Part shown: in pieces, positions 7,775 through 17,931 of the stretch
Layout of the letters: each line of letters starts with the position of its first letter
Numbering within the stretch: the stretch's first letter is position 1
Assembly: GCF_020523625.1 (NCBI RefSeq)
Contig: NZ_JAJAQH010000001.1
Location: 1-64,000, forward strand
From: Methylovorus menthalis
Lineage (GTDB): Bacteria > Pseudomonadota > Gammaproteobacteria > Burkholderiales > Methylophilaceae
Reading direction: 5' to 3'
Length of the DNA stretch: 64,000 nucleotides
Program-made: the position numbers and the translations under genes
Notes under the pieces: generated by a model
Databases searched by the model: none
Told to the model about the DNA's origin: nothing
Seen by the model: only the letters and a program-made list of their open reading frames with translations

Positions 7775-8302
7775 TCAGTCACCCTCAAATTCGCACAGGG
7801 CATAAGCTTTGAGGCCCAGCGCCGCCAATCGTTTCATGCCCCCCAGATCCGGCAGGTCGACAATAAACGCACACTCGGCCACTTCGCCACCCAGCTGGCG
7901 TATCAACATCACCGCCGCCTCGGCGGTGCCGCCCGTGGCAATCAGGTCATCTACCAGCAATACCCGCTCGCCCGGCGCAATCGCATCAGTATGAATTTCC
8001 ACGCGGTCAGTACCATACTCCAGCGCATAGTCATGACCCAGCACCTCGCCCGGCAGCTTGCCGCGCTTGCGCACCGGCACAAAGCCCACGCCCAGCCGAT
8101 ACGCCAGCGCCGCGCCCACGATAAAACCGCGCGATTCTATGCCCACCACCTTGCTGATGGTCTGGTCACGATACCGCGCCGCCAGTTGGTCTATGGTCAG
8201 CCGCAAGCCCTCTGCATCTTTCAGCAGCGTCGTGATATCACGAAACTGGATGCCAGGCTTGGGGTAGTCGGGGATGGTGCGGATGAGGGATTTGATGGTC
8301 AT
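7775..8302 (-). CDS. apt: Adenine phosphoribosyltransferase
   Basis: 175 aa, normal length. Converts adenine and PRPP to AMP in purine salvage. The PRPP-binding motif [16 protein letters not shown] lies near residue 120. The N-terminal [20 protein letters not shown] is characteristic of Apt. The upstream 2OG oxygenase gene is only 22 bp away on the same strand, so they may be cotranscribed. Confidence 0.96.
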   Translation of the reverse strand: MTIKSLIRTIPDYPKPGIQFRDITTLLKDAEGLRLTIDQLAARYRDQTISKVVGIESRGFIVGAALAYRLGVGFVPVRKRGKLPGEVLGHDYALEYGTDRVEIHTDAIAPGERVLLVDDLIATGGTAEAAVMLIRQLGGEVAECAFIVDLPDLGGMKRLAALGLKAYALCEFEGD

Positions 8303-8324
8303 AAATGCTTTTGTGAAAATCAGC

Positions 8325-8921
8325 TCAATGAGGCAACAGCAACCAGCCCGTCACGATGTATTTGGAGCCTTGCGATACCACTTCGCCAGCATGCGCATGC
8401 GTCCACTCGGCTGGCCAGATCAGGGTTTTGCCTTTTTCCGGTTTGATCCTGAGTTGCTGATGAATAAAATGGGTGTGGCCATCCTCAAAATCATCGTTCA
8501 GATACGTCATGAAGGCAAACAGCCGATGCAATGATGCAATATCAGTGCGCTCGCTGTGTACATGGGCAAAATGCCCGCCCGGATTGTATTTCTGGATATT
8601 GAATCGGCCGATATCCAGCACGGGAAAGGTTTTCTCCAGAAAAGGCCATTGCTTGGCGTAATCGGTATAGCACGCATAGAGCTGAGCCATATACGCCTTG
8701 ATGCAGCGATGACTGGGCGTATTGATATCCGCCGGAGCAATCGACATATCCAGCGAGTTTTTGACCTTGGGATCAAAGCCCTCCAAGGTCACGCCTTGGC
8801 GCTGCCTGTCTTGATGCTCCTCAAAAAAACGGATGAGCTCATCACACAAGGATATGTCATCCAGCTTCCAGGCACCGATAAAATGCGGACTGGTCTCACA
8901 GGCAATTTTGATTTGTTCCAT
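8325..8921 (-). CDS. Putative 2-oxoglutarate/Fe(II) oxygenase
   Basis: 198 aa. The C-terminal half has the double-stranded beta-helix pattern: [14 protein letters not shown] carries the proximal metal His, [13 protein letters not shown] the distal His, and a basic residue for 2-oxoglutarate follows in GSKYIVTGW. The N-terminal segment ([20 protein letters not shown]) resembles the small 2OG-Fe(II) oxygenases often found with TPR proteins. Likely hydroxylates a protein or peptide side chain; substrate unknown. It lies 10 bp downstream of the TPR gene and probably forms a transcript with it and the OGT-like gene. Confidence 0.7.
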   Translation of the reverse strand: MEQIKIACETSPHFIGAWKLDDISLCDELIRFFEEHQDRQRQGVTLEGFDPKVKNSLDMSIAPADINTPSHRCIKAYMAQLYACYTDYAKQWPFLEKTFPVLDIGRFNIQKYNPGGHFAHVHSERTDIASLHRLFAFMTYLNDDFEDGHTHFIHQQLRIKPEKGKTLIWPAEWTHAHAGEVVSQGSKYIVTGWLLLPH

Positions 8922-8931
8922 CAGCTTACGC

Positions 8932-9906
8932 CTATAAAGTGGCGTACCCCTTTCCTAGCCTGAATCTTATAAAACCAGAGCCCTTGCGTATGGTCTCCAG
9001 TCCCTTGGTATGCATGCCTTGCGACAAATACAGGTTGCCCAGGTTATCAAAGGCTTCCTTGAAATTCTTGTGCGCCTTGGTCAAGCGCTCATAGGTCTCG
9101 ATGGCACCAGCAATGTCGCCGCTACCCTTGAGCGCCGTACCGAGGTTGAGCAGAATTTCCGGCTTGTCAGCGATGTGTTGCAAGGCCGTACGGTAGCATG
9201 TGATAGCTTCGGCATATTGACGCTTTGCCAGATAAGCGTTGCCCAGATTGATATACGCCGTATGAAAATCCGGATGCCCCGCAATAATCGCCTGTAAGCG
9301 CTGGATGGCTTCATCCGTCTGCCCGGCATTCAACAAGGCATTCGACAGATTGAACCTGGCCTCCAGATGATCGCCCTGCATCGCCAGCACCCGCTCATAC
9401 GATTCAATCGCCGCCGCATACTGCCCGGCTTGCGCAAGGGTATTGGCGAGATTGAAATGCGCCTCCCATACCTGCGGATTGCTCGCAATCACATACCGGA
9501 AACTGGCGATAGCCTCGGTTAACTGGCCCAGCGCCTTTTGCTGTACACCAAGCAGAAAATAGGCCTCTGCATATTGCGGATTGGCCTTGATCGCTGCCTG
9601 CAGACTGGCAACCGCCTCTTTTACCTTCTTCTGCTCTACATAGAAGACCGCAAGGTTGTAATGCGCATCCGCAATATGCGGATGAATGGCCAGAGCCTGC
9701 TTGCAGGTAGCAATCGCTTGCTGCAAACGTCCAGAGACATAGTGCAGATTGGCATAGTTAAGATACACCGCCGGATTGCGCGAACGCATGCCAACCAATT
9801 GCCGAAAAACCGCTTCTGCTTCCTTGTACTGACCACGTTGCTGCAACAACAAAGCCTGATCCAACAGCTGGTTCTCGGTAGGCATGCCAGGTGAGCCAGG
9901 TTTCAT
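8932..9906 (-). CDS. Tetratricopeptide repeat protein
   Basis: 324 aa, almost entirely TPR units of 34 residues (for example NPAVYLNYANLHYVSGRLQQ and DFHTAYINLGNAYLAKRQYA), about eight copies. No signal peptide or membrane segment, so cytoplasmic. Starts 4 bp after the OGT-like gene and is followed 10 bp later by the oxygenase, so the three are very likely one operon. A scaffold or substrate-recognition role is inferred. Confidence 0.85.
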   Translation of the reverse strand: MKPGSPGMPTENQLLDQALLLQQRGQYKEAEAVFRQLVGMRSRNPAVYLNYANLHYVSGRLQQAIATCKQALAIHPHIADAHYNLAVFYVEQKKVKEAVASLQAAIKANPQYAEAYFLLGVQQKALGQLTEAIASFRYVIASNPQVWEAHFNLANTLAQAGQYAAAIESYERVLAMQGDHLEARFNLSNALLNAGQTDEAIQRLQAIIAGHPDFHTAYINLGNAYLAKRQYAEAITCYRTALQHIADKPEILLNLGTALKGSGDIAGAIETYERLTKAHKNFKEAFDNLGNLYLSQGMHTKGLETIRKGSGFIRFRLGKGYATL

Positions 9907-9910
9907 CGCT

Positions 9911-11851
9911 TCACTCCTCTCGATCTGTTGCCGCTAGTGCCTGGCGAAACAGGTCTTCAAGATTGGCCGCATAACGCGCCGCATCAAACACGTGACGCTC
10001 ATTTTTGTTGCGTTCCAAAGCCTGCCGCAATGTATCACGCCGGGATTCGTCCCCGGCCAGTTGCAAGGCGAGCCGCTCGTAATCAGACAAAGAGCTTGTC
10101 ATCAGCTCCTGCATGCCTAATGCCTGTAACAGACTGCCCGCCACTCGCGAGGAGAATATCTGCCCCATGCAAGTAATGACAGGCAAGCCAGCCCATAAAG
10201 CATCGCTGGCAGTGGTATGAGCATTATAAGGATAGGTATCCAGGAATAAATCAGCCAGCCCTTGGCGTGCCAGATGGTCTTCCAGACGAGGCAAGCGCGG
10301 AGCAAAGACCAAGCGATCAGCCGCCACGCCTAAACGTGTTGCCTCGGCCCGCAAATTGTTTTTCACGTGATCACTCGCATCAGACAACCAGAGCACGCTA
10401 GCTTCAACATGGTTCAACAAGCGCATCCAGACCTCAAACACCTCTGGAGAAATCTTGTAATGATTGTTGAAAGCGCAAAATACCAGGCCCTGCTCAGGCA
10501 GCCCCGCTTGGGCACGGCTTGGCGTGGCAGCGGGCAGCACGCTGGTATCGCGTGGCAACAACGGCTCTGGCAGTCGCAATACCTGCTCAGAATAATGCGT
10601 GGCTAGCTCAGGCGGGATAACCGTATTGTCCGCAATGATGTAATCCATGTAAGGCGCACCCGTCGTACCGGAATACCCGAGATATCCTATCTGCAAAGGC
10701 GCCGCGCGGAGAGCAAAAATCGCAGGGCGGGCATGCGTGGTATAGCCCATCAAATCAATAGCGAGATGCACACTCTGCTCACGCATCAGAGCCACTACTT
10801 GCTCGTCACTCTGCTGGCGCACATCAAAAAACTGATCACATGCATTGATCACACGCTGGCGAATGGGACTACCATCATTCGGGCCCAGAGATATGCCAAT
10901 GACTTCAAACTGGGAGCGGTCATGGCGCTCAAGCACTTCAATCAAAAGCTGCGAAACAGGATGCTGGCGGAAGTCTGCAGAAACATAGGCAACCCTTATT
11001 TTCCCGGTAACTTCGGGCATGGCGGGACGAGCTGCCCCTTCAGGATACATCGTCTGGGCAAAGGTACGCGCACACGCAAGTTCAATCTCAGGGGCATCTG
11101 ACACGGGGCGCAATTCAAACACCTTGATCGGACGACCACCACTCATGATCTGGCGCCTGATTTCTTTTACGCTGGCAGCATAACCATGCCAATCGCAGCC
11201 ATGGATACGAGAATACAGTCGACCACCCTGCGCCCACTCATAGGAGGGATCCAGGGCTAGTAGACGGTCAAACGTAGCAATGGCTTCCGGGTGAAGGTAA
11301 AGCTGCTGATACACATTCGCCAGATTGCTCAATGCGCCCGCATGTTGAGGCGCAATGTCTAGTACTCGCTCATACAGGGCAATCGCACCCCGGTAATCAT
11401 AAATATCCTGCAAGGCGTTACCCTGATTGATCAGAGCGCCGACATGCTGAGGATTCAACTTTAATGCCTGCTGAAAATGCAGTACCGCACGTTGAAGCTG
11501 ACCGCTGGCACGACATATTTCACCCAGATTGTTATGGGCATCTGGCTGATTGGGATACGTGCGTATCGAGCGTTCTAGCAACTGGATAGCTGCCTCTGCA
11601 TTACCCGCGTAGTAGGCCAGCACGCCCAGCAGCGTCATGGCCTGATAATGGGTAGCATCTGCCTGCAAAATACGCTGGCAGATGCCTATTGCTGACGCAA
11701 AATCTCCATTTTCAAAATGCCGAACAGCTTGGGCCAAGGCTTGTGCATGCACCGGCGATGAGGCATCGCCGGCCCTCCCACAGCACTGTTTATATTTTTT
11801 ACCGCTGCCGCAAACGCAAGGATCGTTGCGGCCCGGTTTTGCTGCTGACAT
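9911..11851 (-). CDS. SEC-C / TPR / OGT-like glycosyltransferase (GT41)
   Basis: 646 aa from ATG 11851 (a TTG one codon upstream is less likely). Order of domains: an N-terminal SEC-C zinc motif (GRNDPCVCGSGKKYKQCCG), about six TPR units to residue 220, then a C-terminal half like eukaryotic O-GlcNAc transferase. That half shows RVAYVSADFRQHPVSQL, DLMGYTTHARPAIF, QIGYLGYSGTTGAPYMDYI, and the nucleotide-sugar segment FCAFNNHYKISPEVF followed by DLFLDTYPYNAHTTASDALW. It should transfer a sugar to Ser/Thr of proteins in the cytoplasm; target unknown. An SEC-C domain fused to GT41 is unusual but seen in proteobacteria. Confidence 0.85.
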   Translation of the reverse strand: MSAAKPGRNDPCVCGSGKKYKQCCGRAGDASSPVHAQALAQAVRHFENGDFASAIGICQRILQADATHYQAMTLLGVLAYYAGNAEAAIQLLERSIRTYPNQPDAHNNLGEICRASGQLQRAVLHFQQALKLNPQHVGALINQGNALQDIYDYRGAIALYERVLDIAPQHAGALSNLANVYQQLYLHPEAIATFDRLLALDPSYEWAQGGRLYSRIHGCDWHGYAASVKEIRRQIMSGGRPIKVFELRPVSDAPEIELACARTFAQTMYPEGAARPAMPEVTGKIRVAYVSADFRQHPVSQLLIEVLERHDRSQFEVIGISLGPNDGSPIRQRVINACDQFFDVRQQSDEQVVALMREQSVHLAIDLMGYTTHARPAIFALRAAPLQIGYLGYSGTTGAPYMDYIIADNTVIPPELATHYSEQVLRLPEPLLPRDTSVLPAATPSRAQAGLPEQGLVFCAFNNHYKISPEVFEVWMRLLNHVEASVLWLSDASDHVKNNLRAEATRLGVAADRLVFAPRLPRLEDHLARQGLADLFLDTYPYNAHTTASDALWAGLPVITCMGQIFSSRVAGSLLQALGMQELMTSSLSDYERLALQLAGDESRRDTLRQALERNKNERHVFDAARYAANLEDLFRQALAATDREE

Positions 11852-11883
11852 CAATCTCGCTCAAGCCTTTGCTAATCGCAAAA

Positions 11884-13668
11884 TCAGGCTGCAGCGTTCT
11901 GTTGCCGTACGCGGATATGCAACTCACGCAACTGCTTCTCGTCGACTTCGTTGGGCGCATTGGTCATCAGGCATTGCGCGCGCTGGGTCTTGGGGAAGGC
12001 AATCACGTCGCGGATGGATTCGGCACCAGCCATCAGCGTGACCAGACGGTCCAAACCGAAGGCCAGACCTCCATGCGGAGGTGCGCCGTATTGCAGGGCG
12101 TCGAGCAGGAAGCCGAATTTCTCCTGGGCTTCTTCCTTGCTGATCTTGAGCGCGTCGAATACCTTGGATTGCACTTCCTGTTTGTGGATACGCACGGAAC
12201 CACCGCCGACTTCCCAGCCATTGAGCACCATGTCGTAGGCTTTGGACAGGGCAGCACCGGGGTTGGTGGTGAGCAAGTCTTCGTGACCATCCTTGGGGCT
12301 GGTGAAGGGGTGATGCAACGCGACCCAGCGGTCGGCTTCTTCGTCGTGTTCGAACATGGGGAAATCCACCACCCACAGCGGTGCCCAGGCACGGCCATCA
12401 ACATGGCCTTTTTCGTGGCCGACCTTGGTGCGCAAGGCGCCCAAGGCTTCGTTCACCACCTTGGCCTTGTCGGCGCCGAAGAAGACGATATCGCCATTTT
12501 GCGCACCGGTGCGGTCAATGATGGCTTGCAGCGCATTGACGTGGATATTCTTGACGATGGGGCTTTGCAGGCCTTCTTCGTTGAGCTTGGTGATGTCGTT
12601 GATCTTGATGTAAGCCAGACCCTTGGCACCGTAGATCTTGACGAACTCGGTGTAGGCATCGATCTCGGAACGGCTGATGGCGGCGCCATTGGGCACACGC
12701 ATGGCGGCCACGCGACCACCCACCATATTGGCAGCACCGGCGAACACCTTGAAATCGACATCTTTCATGATGTCGGTCAGCTCGGTGATTTCCAGGGTGA
12801 CGCGCATGTCAGGCTTGTCGGAGCCGTATTTGTTCATGGCTTCGGAGAATGGCATACGTGGGAACTGCGCAGGCAGGTCAATATCCTGCACGCTCTTGAA
12901 CATCTTGCGGATCATGTCTTCCACGATGTTCATGATCTCTTCTTCGCCGAGGAAGGAGGTTTCGATATCGACCTGGGTGAATTCAGGCTGGCGGTCCGCA
13001 CGCAAGTCTTCGTCGCGGAAACACTTGGTGATCTGGAAGTAGCGGTCAAAGCCCGACACCATCAGCAATTGCTTGAACAGCTGGGGCGATTGCGGCAGCG
13101 CAAAGAACTGGCCGTGATGCACGCGTGATGGCACCAGGTAATCGCGGGCACCTTCTGGAGTGGAGCGCGTCAGCATCGGCGTTTCCACTTCAATGAAACC
13201 GTTGCTGTCCAGATGGTCGCGCAGGGTCTTGGCCACGCGGTAGCGCAACATCATGTTTTTCTGCATGGCGGGGCGACGCAGGTCGATGTAGCGATGCTCC
13301 AGACGCACCATTTCGCTCAGATTGTCGTCATCCAGCATGAAGGGTGGTGTCAGCGATGCATTGAGAATCTCGATCTCGGTCGCCAGCATTTCAACTTCGC
13401 CAGTAGGAATATTGGCATTCACCGTGCCTTCAGGACGGGCGCGCACCTTGCACACCACCTTCAGCACAAACTCGCTGCGTACGGTTTCGGCCAGCTTGAA
13501 GGCTTCCGGCGTATCGGGGTCGATCACGATCTGGGCCATGCCCTCGCGGTCGCGCAGGTCGATGAAGATCACGCCACCATGGTCACGGCGGCGATGCGCC
13601 CAGCCGCACAGGGTAACAGTCTGGCCAATGTGTTCGCGGTTCAGGTGACCGCAGTAATGAGTACGCAT
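11884..13668 (-). CDS. aspS: Aspartyl-tRNA synthetase
   Basis: 594 aa from ATG 13668 ([16 protein letters not shown]); the longer frame upstream runs into the DUF502 gene and is not used. Class II synthetase with an N-terminal anticodon-binding OB fold ([20 protein letters not shown]), motif 2 ([18 protein letters not shown]), a GAD insert, and motif 3 ([15 protein letters not shown]). Bacterial-type length. Follows DUF502 by 10 bp; FmdB-DUF502-aspS is a standard betaproteobacterial order. Confidence 0.98.
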   Translation of the reverse strand: MRTHYCGHLNREHIGQTVTLCGWAHRRRDHGGVIFIDLRDREGMAQIVIDPDTPEAFKLAETVRSEFVLKVVCKVRARPEGTVNANIPTGEVEMLATEIEILNASLTPPFMLDDDNLSEMVRLEHRYIDLRRPAMQKNMMLRYRVAKTLRDHLDSNGFIEVETPMLTRSTPEGARDYLVPSRVHHGQFFALPQSPQLFKQLLMVSGFDRYFQITKCFRDEDLRADRQPEFTQVDIETSFLGEEEIMNIVEDMIRKMFKSVQDIDLPAQFPRMPFSEAMNKYGSDKPDMRVTLEITELTDIMKDVDFKVFAGAANMVGGRVAAMRVPNGAAISRSEIDAYTEFVKIYGAKGLAYIKINDITKLNEEGLQSPIVKNIHVNALQAIIDRTGAQNGDIVFFGADKAKVVNEALGALRTKVGHEKGHVDGRAWAPLWVVDFPMFEHDEEADRWVALHHPFTSPKDGHEDLLTTNPGAALSKAYDMVLNGWEVGGGSVRIHKQEVQSKVFDALKISKEEAQEKFGFLLDALQYGAPPHGGLAFGLDRLVTLMAGAESIRDVIAFPKTQRAQCLMTNAPNEVDEKQLRELHIRVRQQNAAA

Positions 13669-13678
13669 AGTGAATATC

Positions 13679-14299
13679 TTATTTTGTCGGGTTGGTGATG
13701 ATAGGGGATTTGTCGGCAGGTGCCACCACCCCCATGGAAATAATGTACTTGAGCGCTTCGTCCACACTCATGTCGAGCTCGATCACATCTTCGCGCGGCA
13801 TCATCAGAAAGAAGCCGGACGTCGGGTTGGGCGTGGTCGGCACATACACGCTGACGTAGTCACCCTTGAGATGGTTCGAGACATCGCCGCCGGGCTGCCC
13901 GGTCAGGAAAGCCACGGTCCAGCTGCCTTCACGCGGGTATTGCACCAGCAGCGCCTTGCGAAAGGCATTGCCGGAATCGGAAAACAGCGTATCCGATACC
14001 TGCTTGACGCTGTTGTAGATGCTTTTTACCACCGGCACACGGCCTAACAGGTTTTCCCACAGGGCGATCAGCTGCTTGCCGAAAAAGTTGGTGGCCACCA
14101 GCCCGGTGACAAAAATAATCAGCAGGGTAAGAATGGCGCCAATGCCGGGGACACTGCGCCCGAACTGGGCTTCAGGGCGCCAGGCCAGCGGTAGTAGCAG
14201 CAGGCTCTGGTCCATCAGGCCGATCAGGGTCGCCAGCACCCAGGCAGTAATGAACAGCGGCACCAGCACAAGCAGGCCGGTAATAAAATAACGCTTCAT
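13679..14299 (-). CDS. DUF502 family membrane protein
   Basis: 206 aa. Two membrane helices: about residues 5-28 ([20 protein letters not shown]) and 55-75 ([20 protein letters not shown]). A soluble C-terminal domain carries the family landmarks [14 protein letters not shown] and [20 protein letters not shown]. Function unknown; the family is conserved next to aspS in Betaproteobacteria. Confidence 0.9.
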   Translation of the reverse strand: MKRYFITGLLVLVPLFITAWVLATLIGLMDQSLLLLPLAWRPEAQFGRSVPGIGAILTLLIIFVTGLVATNFFGKQLIALWENLLGRVPVVKSIYNSVKQVSDTLFSDSGNAFRKALLVQYPREGSWTVAFLTGQPGGDVSNHLKGDYVSVYVPTTPNPTSGFFLMMPREDVIELDMSVDEALKYIISMGVVAPADKSPIITNPTK

Positions 14300-14321
14300 G
14301 GATGGATTTCTTGATTAGGGG

Positions 14322-14576
14322 TTAGTGGCAAGCGCAGCCGGGGTTGCAGGCGGCAGCTGCCGCTTCAGTCTTTTTTTCGGGTTTGGCACTCCCACCCTTG
14401 AAATCGGTGGCATACCAGCCGCTACCGCTCAGCTGAAAGCTGGGAGCCGATACCTGCTTGGCAAAGGTTTCCTTGCCGCACTCAGGGCAAGCAATATTCG
14501 AGGTGGCTTCGCTGACCTTGCGCATGACTTCTTTTTTGAATCCGCAACTGGTGCATTGATAATCGTAAATAGGCAT
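14322..14576 (-). CDS. FmdB-family zinc ribbon protein
   Basis: 84 aa from ATG 14576 (MPIYDYQCTSCGFKKEVMRK), the invariant start of the family. The CxxC pairs CTSC and CPEC form a zinc ribbon; the tail ends CNPGCACH, adding further possible metal ligands. Named after a regulator of formamidase in Methylophilus, but most members have no tested function. First gene of the FmdB-DUF502-aspS group. Confidence 0.93.
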   Translation of the reverse strand: MPIYDYQCTSCGFKKEVMRKVSEATSNIACPECGKETFAKQVSAPSFQLSGSGWYATDFKGGSAKPEKKTEAAAAACNPGCACH

Positions 14577-14695
14577 GACGAATCCTATATATAAACGTAA
14601 ATGATAAAAAACGTAATTATACCCGAACACAAGCCCATACATAGGGCGATTAGGGCGAATTATCAAGTGCTTGGCTCAGGCCAACCACAATAAAA

Positions 14696-14723
14696 AAACC
14701 GCCAGCCCCAGGGCTGACGGTTT
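14696..14723 (-). terminator. Rho-independent terminator of the tmd-etf operon
   Basis: On the minus strand AAACCGTCAGCCC, a short loop and GGGCTGGCGGTTT form a strong hairpin followed by a run of T. It lies 48 bp past the etfA stop. Confidence 0.9.
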
Positions 14724-14770
14724 GGTATGGCGGCCGCTTTACATCAGGATGAAAGCGGAAACTCGCTGAC

Positions 14771-15733
14771 TCAGGCAAGCTGGGCTTGCAACTCATCCTG
14801 TATCTCGAAGATATCCGCCACGATGCCGTACTTGGCAATGGTGAAAATCGACGCGCCGGGATCGGTATTGACCGCCACGATGGTGCTCACATGCTTCATG
14901 CCTGCCATGTGCTGGATAGAACCGGAAATCCCCATCGCCACATACAGTTTGCAGGCACTCACCACCTTGCCGGACTGCCCGACCTGGCGCGACTTGGGCA
15001 GCCAGCCGGCGTCGGCAATCGGCCGCGAGCAGCACAGGGTGGCATCGATGTTATCCGCCAGCTCGCGGAAGTCTTCCACATTGGCCTCTTCGCCTATGCC
15101 GCGGCCGATGGACATGATGAACTCGACCGTGGTGATGTCGATATCGCCACCCCCGCCCTGCTCAATGAACTCCAGCGGACGGCTGCGGCCGCTCAGTTCA
15201 CTGCGGTCATCCACGGTCAATAGCGGTGCCGCTGCGGCTTCTACCGGCTTGAAAGCGCCGCCGCGTATGGTCATCACCGCACAGGCATGGCCAGGGAAAT
15301 CCACCTCGACATTCACCTTCTGGTTATAACCACCACGCGTGGCGACCAGAGCGCCACCATCGTAGGCGAGCTTGAAAACATCGGTGGCATAGCCATAACA
15401 GCCCTTCACCGCCACCGCCGTGGCGTAGCCCAATGAATCCACACTGTGCGGTAACAGCACGGCGATGGGTTTACGCGAGACGATCAGCGCAGACACCGCC
15501 TGTTCGGCCAGCTCCGGTTCAAATTCGGCACTATTGGTCTTGCAGGCGATGATTTCGTCCACGCCTGCCCATTGCAACTGGCTGGCGAGCAACTCCACCT
15601 CTTGACCAATAATCGCTAGCAGCACGCGGTCATCCGCCGCGGTTTTCAATTGCTGGGCAGCGGTGATCAGCTCCAGCGTCACCGGACGCACTTCGCCGCG
15701 CCGGTGTTCGGCTACTACAAGAATAGTGTTCAT
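14771..15733 (-). CDS. etfA: Electron transfer flavoprotein, alpha subunit
   Basis: 320 aa. N-terminal domain I pairs with the beta subunit; the C-terminal FAD domain shows SRQVGQSGKVVSACKLYVAM, GISGSIQHMAGM and NTDPGASIFTIAKYGI, the family FAD signature. Start ATG 15733 overlaps the etfB stop by four bases. The sequence and operon position match the ETF that takes single electrons from the 4Fe-4S centre of trimethylamine dehydrogenase in Methylophilus. Cytoplasmic, heterodimer with EtfB. Confidence 0.97.
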   Translation of the reverse strand: MNTILVVAEHRRGEVRPVTLELITAAQQLKTAADDRVLLAIIGQEVELLASQLQWAGVDEIIACKTNSAEFEPELAEQAVSALIVSRKPIAVLLPHSVDSLGYATAVAVKGCYGYATDVFKLAYDGGALVATRGGYNQKVNVEVDFPGHACAVMTIRGGAFKPVEAAAAPLLTVDDRSELSGRSRPLEFIEQGGGGDIDITTVEFIMSIGRGIGEEANVEDFRELADNIDATLCCSRPIADAGWLPKSRQVGQSGKVVSACKLYVAMGISGSIQHMAGMKHVSTIVAVNTDPGASIFTIAKYGIVADIFEIQDELQAQLA

Positions 15734-16533
15734 GCAGCTTCTCCCTTGTATTCCTTGATGATTTCAATCAGCTTTGCAGCTTGCTCCGCGATCGTGCCTT
15801 CTATCATCTGGGCGCGACCCTTGACCGGGATTTCCATGCGGCGCACACGCGATAGCGCGGCGGTGGCGCCTACTTGCGTGGCATCCATCCCCAAGTCGCC
15901 CAGACTCCAGTGCTCAATCGGTTTGGCGGCCGCCTGCTTGATACCACGCAGCGAGGCATAGCGCGGCTTGTTGATGCCAAGTTGCAGCGTCAGCACGGCC
16001 GGGCAATCAATCTCTACCGCCTGCAGCATGCCGCCTTCCAGTTCGCGCTTGATGCGCGCAGTGGCAGCGCCGGGCTGATAATCCAGCTCGGCCACCACCG
16101 CCGCATGCGGCCAATCCAGGCTGGCGGCGATTGCCATGCCGGTGGCGGCATTCGCCTGGTCCGAGGACTGCACCCCGGCAAACACCATGGCAGGCGCTTC
16201 CTTTTTCACCACGCCCGCCAGAATGCGGCCTATGGTCACGGCATCCAAGCCTTCCATGGCGTCATCCCACACGCGGATAGCGCGATCAGCGCCCTTGGCC
16301 AGGCACTTGCGCAGGCTTTCATCCACACGCTCCGGCCCCACCGAGACGGCAATCACTTCCACCGCGCCTTCGGCAGCGGCTTCCTTGATCTTCATGGCCT
16401 CTTCCAGCGAGTAGTCATCCCACTCATTGAGGTCATACATCAGAAAATCCTCATCCACATCCAGGCCATCGGCGCGTATCTCGAAATCATCATCGAGCGC
16501 GGCCACCTGTTTTACTGCCACCACTATTTTCAT
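15730..16533 (-). CDS. etfB: Electron transfer flavoprotein, beta subunit
   Basis: 267 aa from ATG 16533, preceded by a GGAGGAAG ribosome site; the longer frame upstream overlaps the LRV gene and is rejected. Segments such as DVDEDFLMYDLNEWDD, DESLRKCLAKGAD and LQLGINKPRYASLRGI match the M. methylotrophus W3A1 beta subunit from memory almost residue for residue. It binds AMP and supplies the docking loop for the dehydrogenase. Its ATG overlaps the stop of the LRV gene (ATGA) and its own stop overlaps etfA. Confidence 0.97.
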   Translation of the reverse strand: MKIVVAVKQVAALDDDFEIRADGLDVDEDFLMYDLNEWDDYSLEEAMKIKEAAAEGAVEVIAVSVGPERVDESLRKCLAKGADRAIRVWDDAMEGLDAVTIGRILAGVVKKEAPAMVFAGVQSSDQANAATGMAIAASLDWPHAAVVAELDYQPGAATARIKRELEGGMLQAVEIDCPAVLTLQLGINKPRYASLRGIKQAAAKPIEHWSLGDLGMDATQVGATAALSRVRRMEIPVKGRAQMIEGTIAEQAAKLIEIIKEYKGEAA

Positions 16534-17918
16534 GCCTTCCTCCTGTAGAAATACCGGTCGGCCACCGGGCGCAAGGCGCGCGCGGCCAGCCATTGAAATA
16601 AGGCGAAACGCACCCGCGCATCGGGGTCGTCCCGCAGTTGCCATTTGTCCTGGTCGCTAAGTTTGGGGCTGCTCGCCAGCATCACGCGATGCAGGTAATA
16701 CGGGTCTTGCAGCAGCGGCAGCAAGACGTCTGGTCCGGCGGCCGGGTTCAGGATCACGCCGCGCCGCACGTCAAGTTCATCCGAAAACACCAAACGCTTC
16801 AGCAGCGCTGGCGCCGTGTGTGGATTGGCCGCCACGCCGGACAGCACATCCACCGCGCTATCGCGCGCCAGGCTCGCCATCAGACAGGAAGTGACATTGG
16901 GCTGATACGCCACTGCGGCGCGCACCCAGCTTCTATGGTCAGAAGCCAGTTTCTCCAGCAGGGTGATGGGGCAATTCGGGTTACGCGCCACGGCACGGCG
17001 CACATCTTCATGAATATCCAGCGCGAGCTTTTGCAGCACATGCTTGCCCACCACCGGGTTACGCCCCAGCCATTGCCGCACCCAGGGGTCGCGGTCTTCC
17101 GCCAGCATCTGCATGAGAGCAGGCGAGAGATCAGCCCGGCAGGCCACCGCACGGCGCACGCTGTCACTGTCGTCCAGCGCCAGACGCGCGCTCAAGGCCA
17201 GGGGCAAACCCACCCGGGTCGCCAGTGCGGCGCGTATGGCGTTGTCCTTGTGTTGGCTCAAGGCATCCACCGTCGCCGCAGGCAACAGCGGATGCTTGAC
17301 CAGCGACCGCAAAATCAGGGTTTCGGTGGATTTAGCCGCTTGCAGCAGCAAGGCTTCCGGCACCTGCTTGTGCGCCAGCACCGCGGCGCGCACGAACTTG
17401 TCGCCACGGTGATAGAGCGTGCTCAGCAGATCAGCAGGCACCGCCGCATGGCTGGCAATTTCCTTGTCAAAACGCCTGGGAAAGCGCTGCGCCAGCAGGC
17501 GCAATACCTCAGGCTGTGCGCTGGGGTTGCGCGCCAGTCCCTTCAGCACCACCTGATCGTGATCGCCCATGGCAATCTGCAACAGCAAGGGCGCAGGCGT
17601 GTTGGCATGCAGGGCAAGGAGACCCGTAAGCGCAGGATCATCCGACTGGCTGAACTGATGCTTGAGCGTGCTGCCTTCCGTGTTGCGGTGCTTGACCACG
17701 CGCCCTGCCAGCGGCATATGCTCCAGCCGCGACAGGGCATCCAGCACATTGGCGGGCGTGTGCTCCCAGCGCGCCAGCATCAGCACATCGCGGCGACTGC
17801 CAAACAGTCGCTCCTCCAGCCGCTGCCGCTGTCTGGCATCGGCGATACCATGCACGGCCACCGCCGCATAAAAGTCACCACTCTCCAGCACATGCGCTAC
17901 CAGCGCCTGTGCGGTCAT
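16530..17918 (-). CDS. Leucine-rich-repeat-variant (LRV) repeat protein
   Basis: 462 aa from ATG 17918, 13 bp after the stop of the upstream Fe-S oxidoreductase. From about residue 40 it is a solenoid of roughly 24-residue units such as VRRAVARNPNCPITLLEKLA and VRAAVAYQPNVTSCLMASLA, a pattern typical of LRV proteins. The N-terminal 4Fe-4S cysteine cluster known from Azotobacter LRV is absent. It is translationally coupled to etfB by an ATGA overlap, so it is made with the ETF. A role as assembly factor or docking scaffold for the ETF or dehydrogenase is inference; none is established. Confidence 0.8.
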   Translation of the reverse strand: MTAQALVAHVLESGDFYAAVAVHGIADARQRQRLEERLFGSRRDVLMLARWEHTPANVLDALSRLEHMPLAGRVVKHRNTEGSTLKHQFSQSDDPALTGLLALHANTPAPLLLQIAMGDHDQVVLKGLARNPSAQPEVLRLLAQRFPRRFDKEIASHAAVPADLLSTLYHRGDKFVRAAVLAHKQVPEALLLQAAKSTETLILRSLVKHPLLPAATVDALSQHKDNAIRAALATRVGLPLALSARLALDDSDSVRRAVACRADLSPALMQMLAEDRDPWVRQWLGRNPVVGKHVLQKLALDIHEDVRRAVARNPNCPITLLEKLASDHRSWVRAAVAYQPNVTSCLMASLARDSAVDVLSGVAANPHTAPALLKRLVFSDELDVRRGVILNPAAGPDVLLPLLQDPYYLHRVMLASSPKLSDQDKWQLRDDPDARVRFALFQWLAARALRPVADRYFYRRKA

Positions 17919-17931
17919 GGGGACCAGTGAC

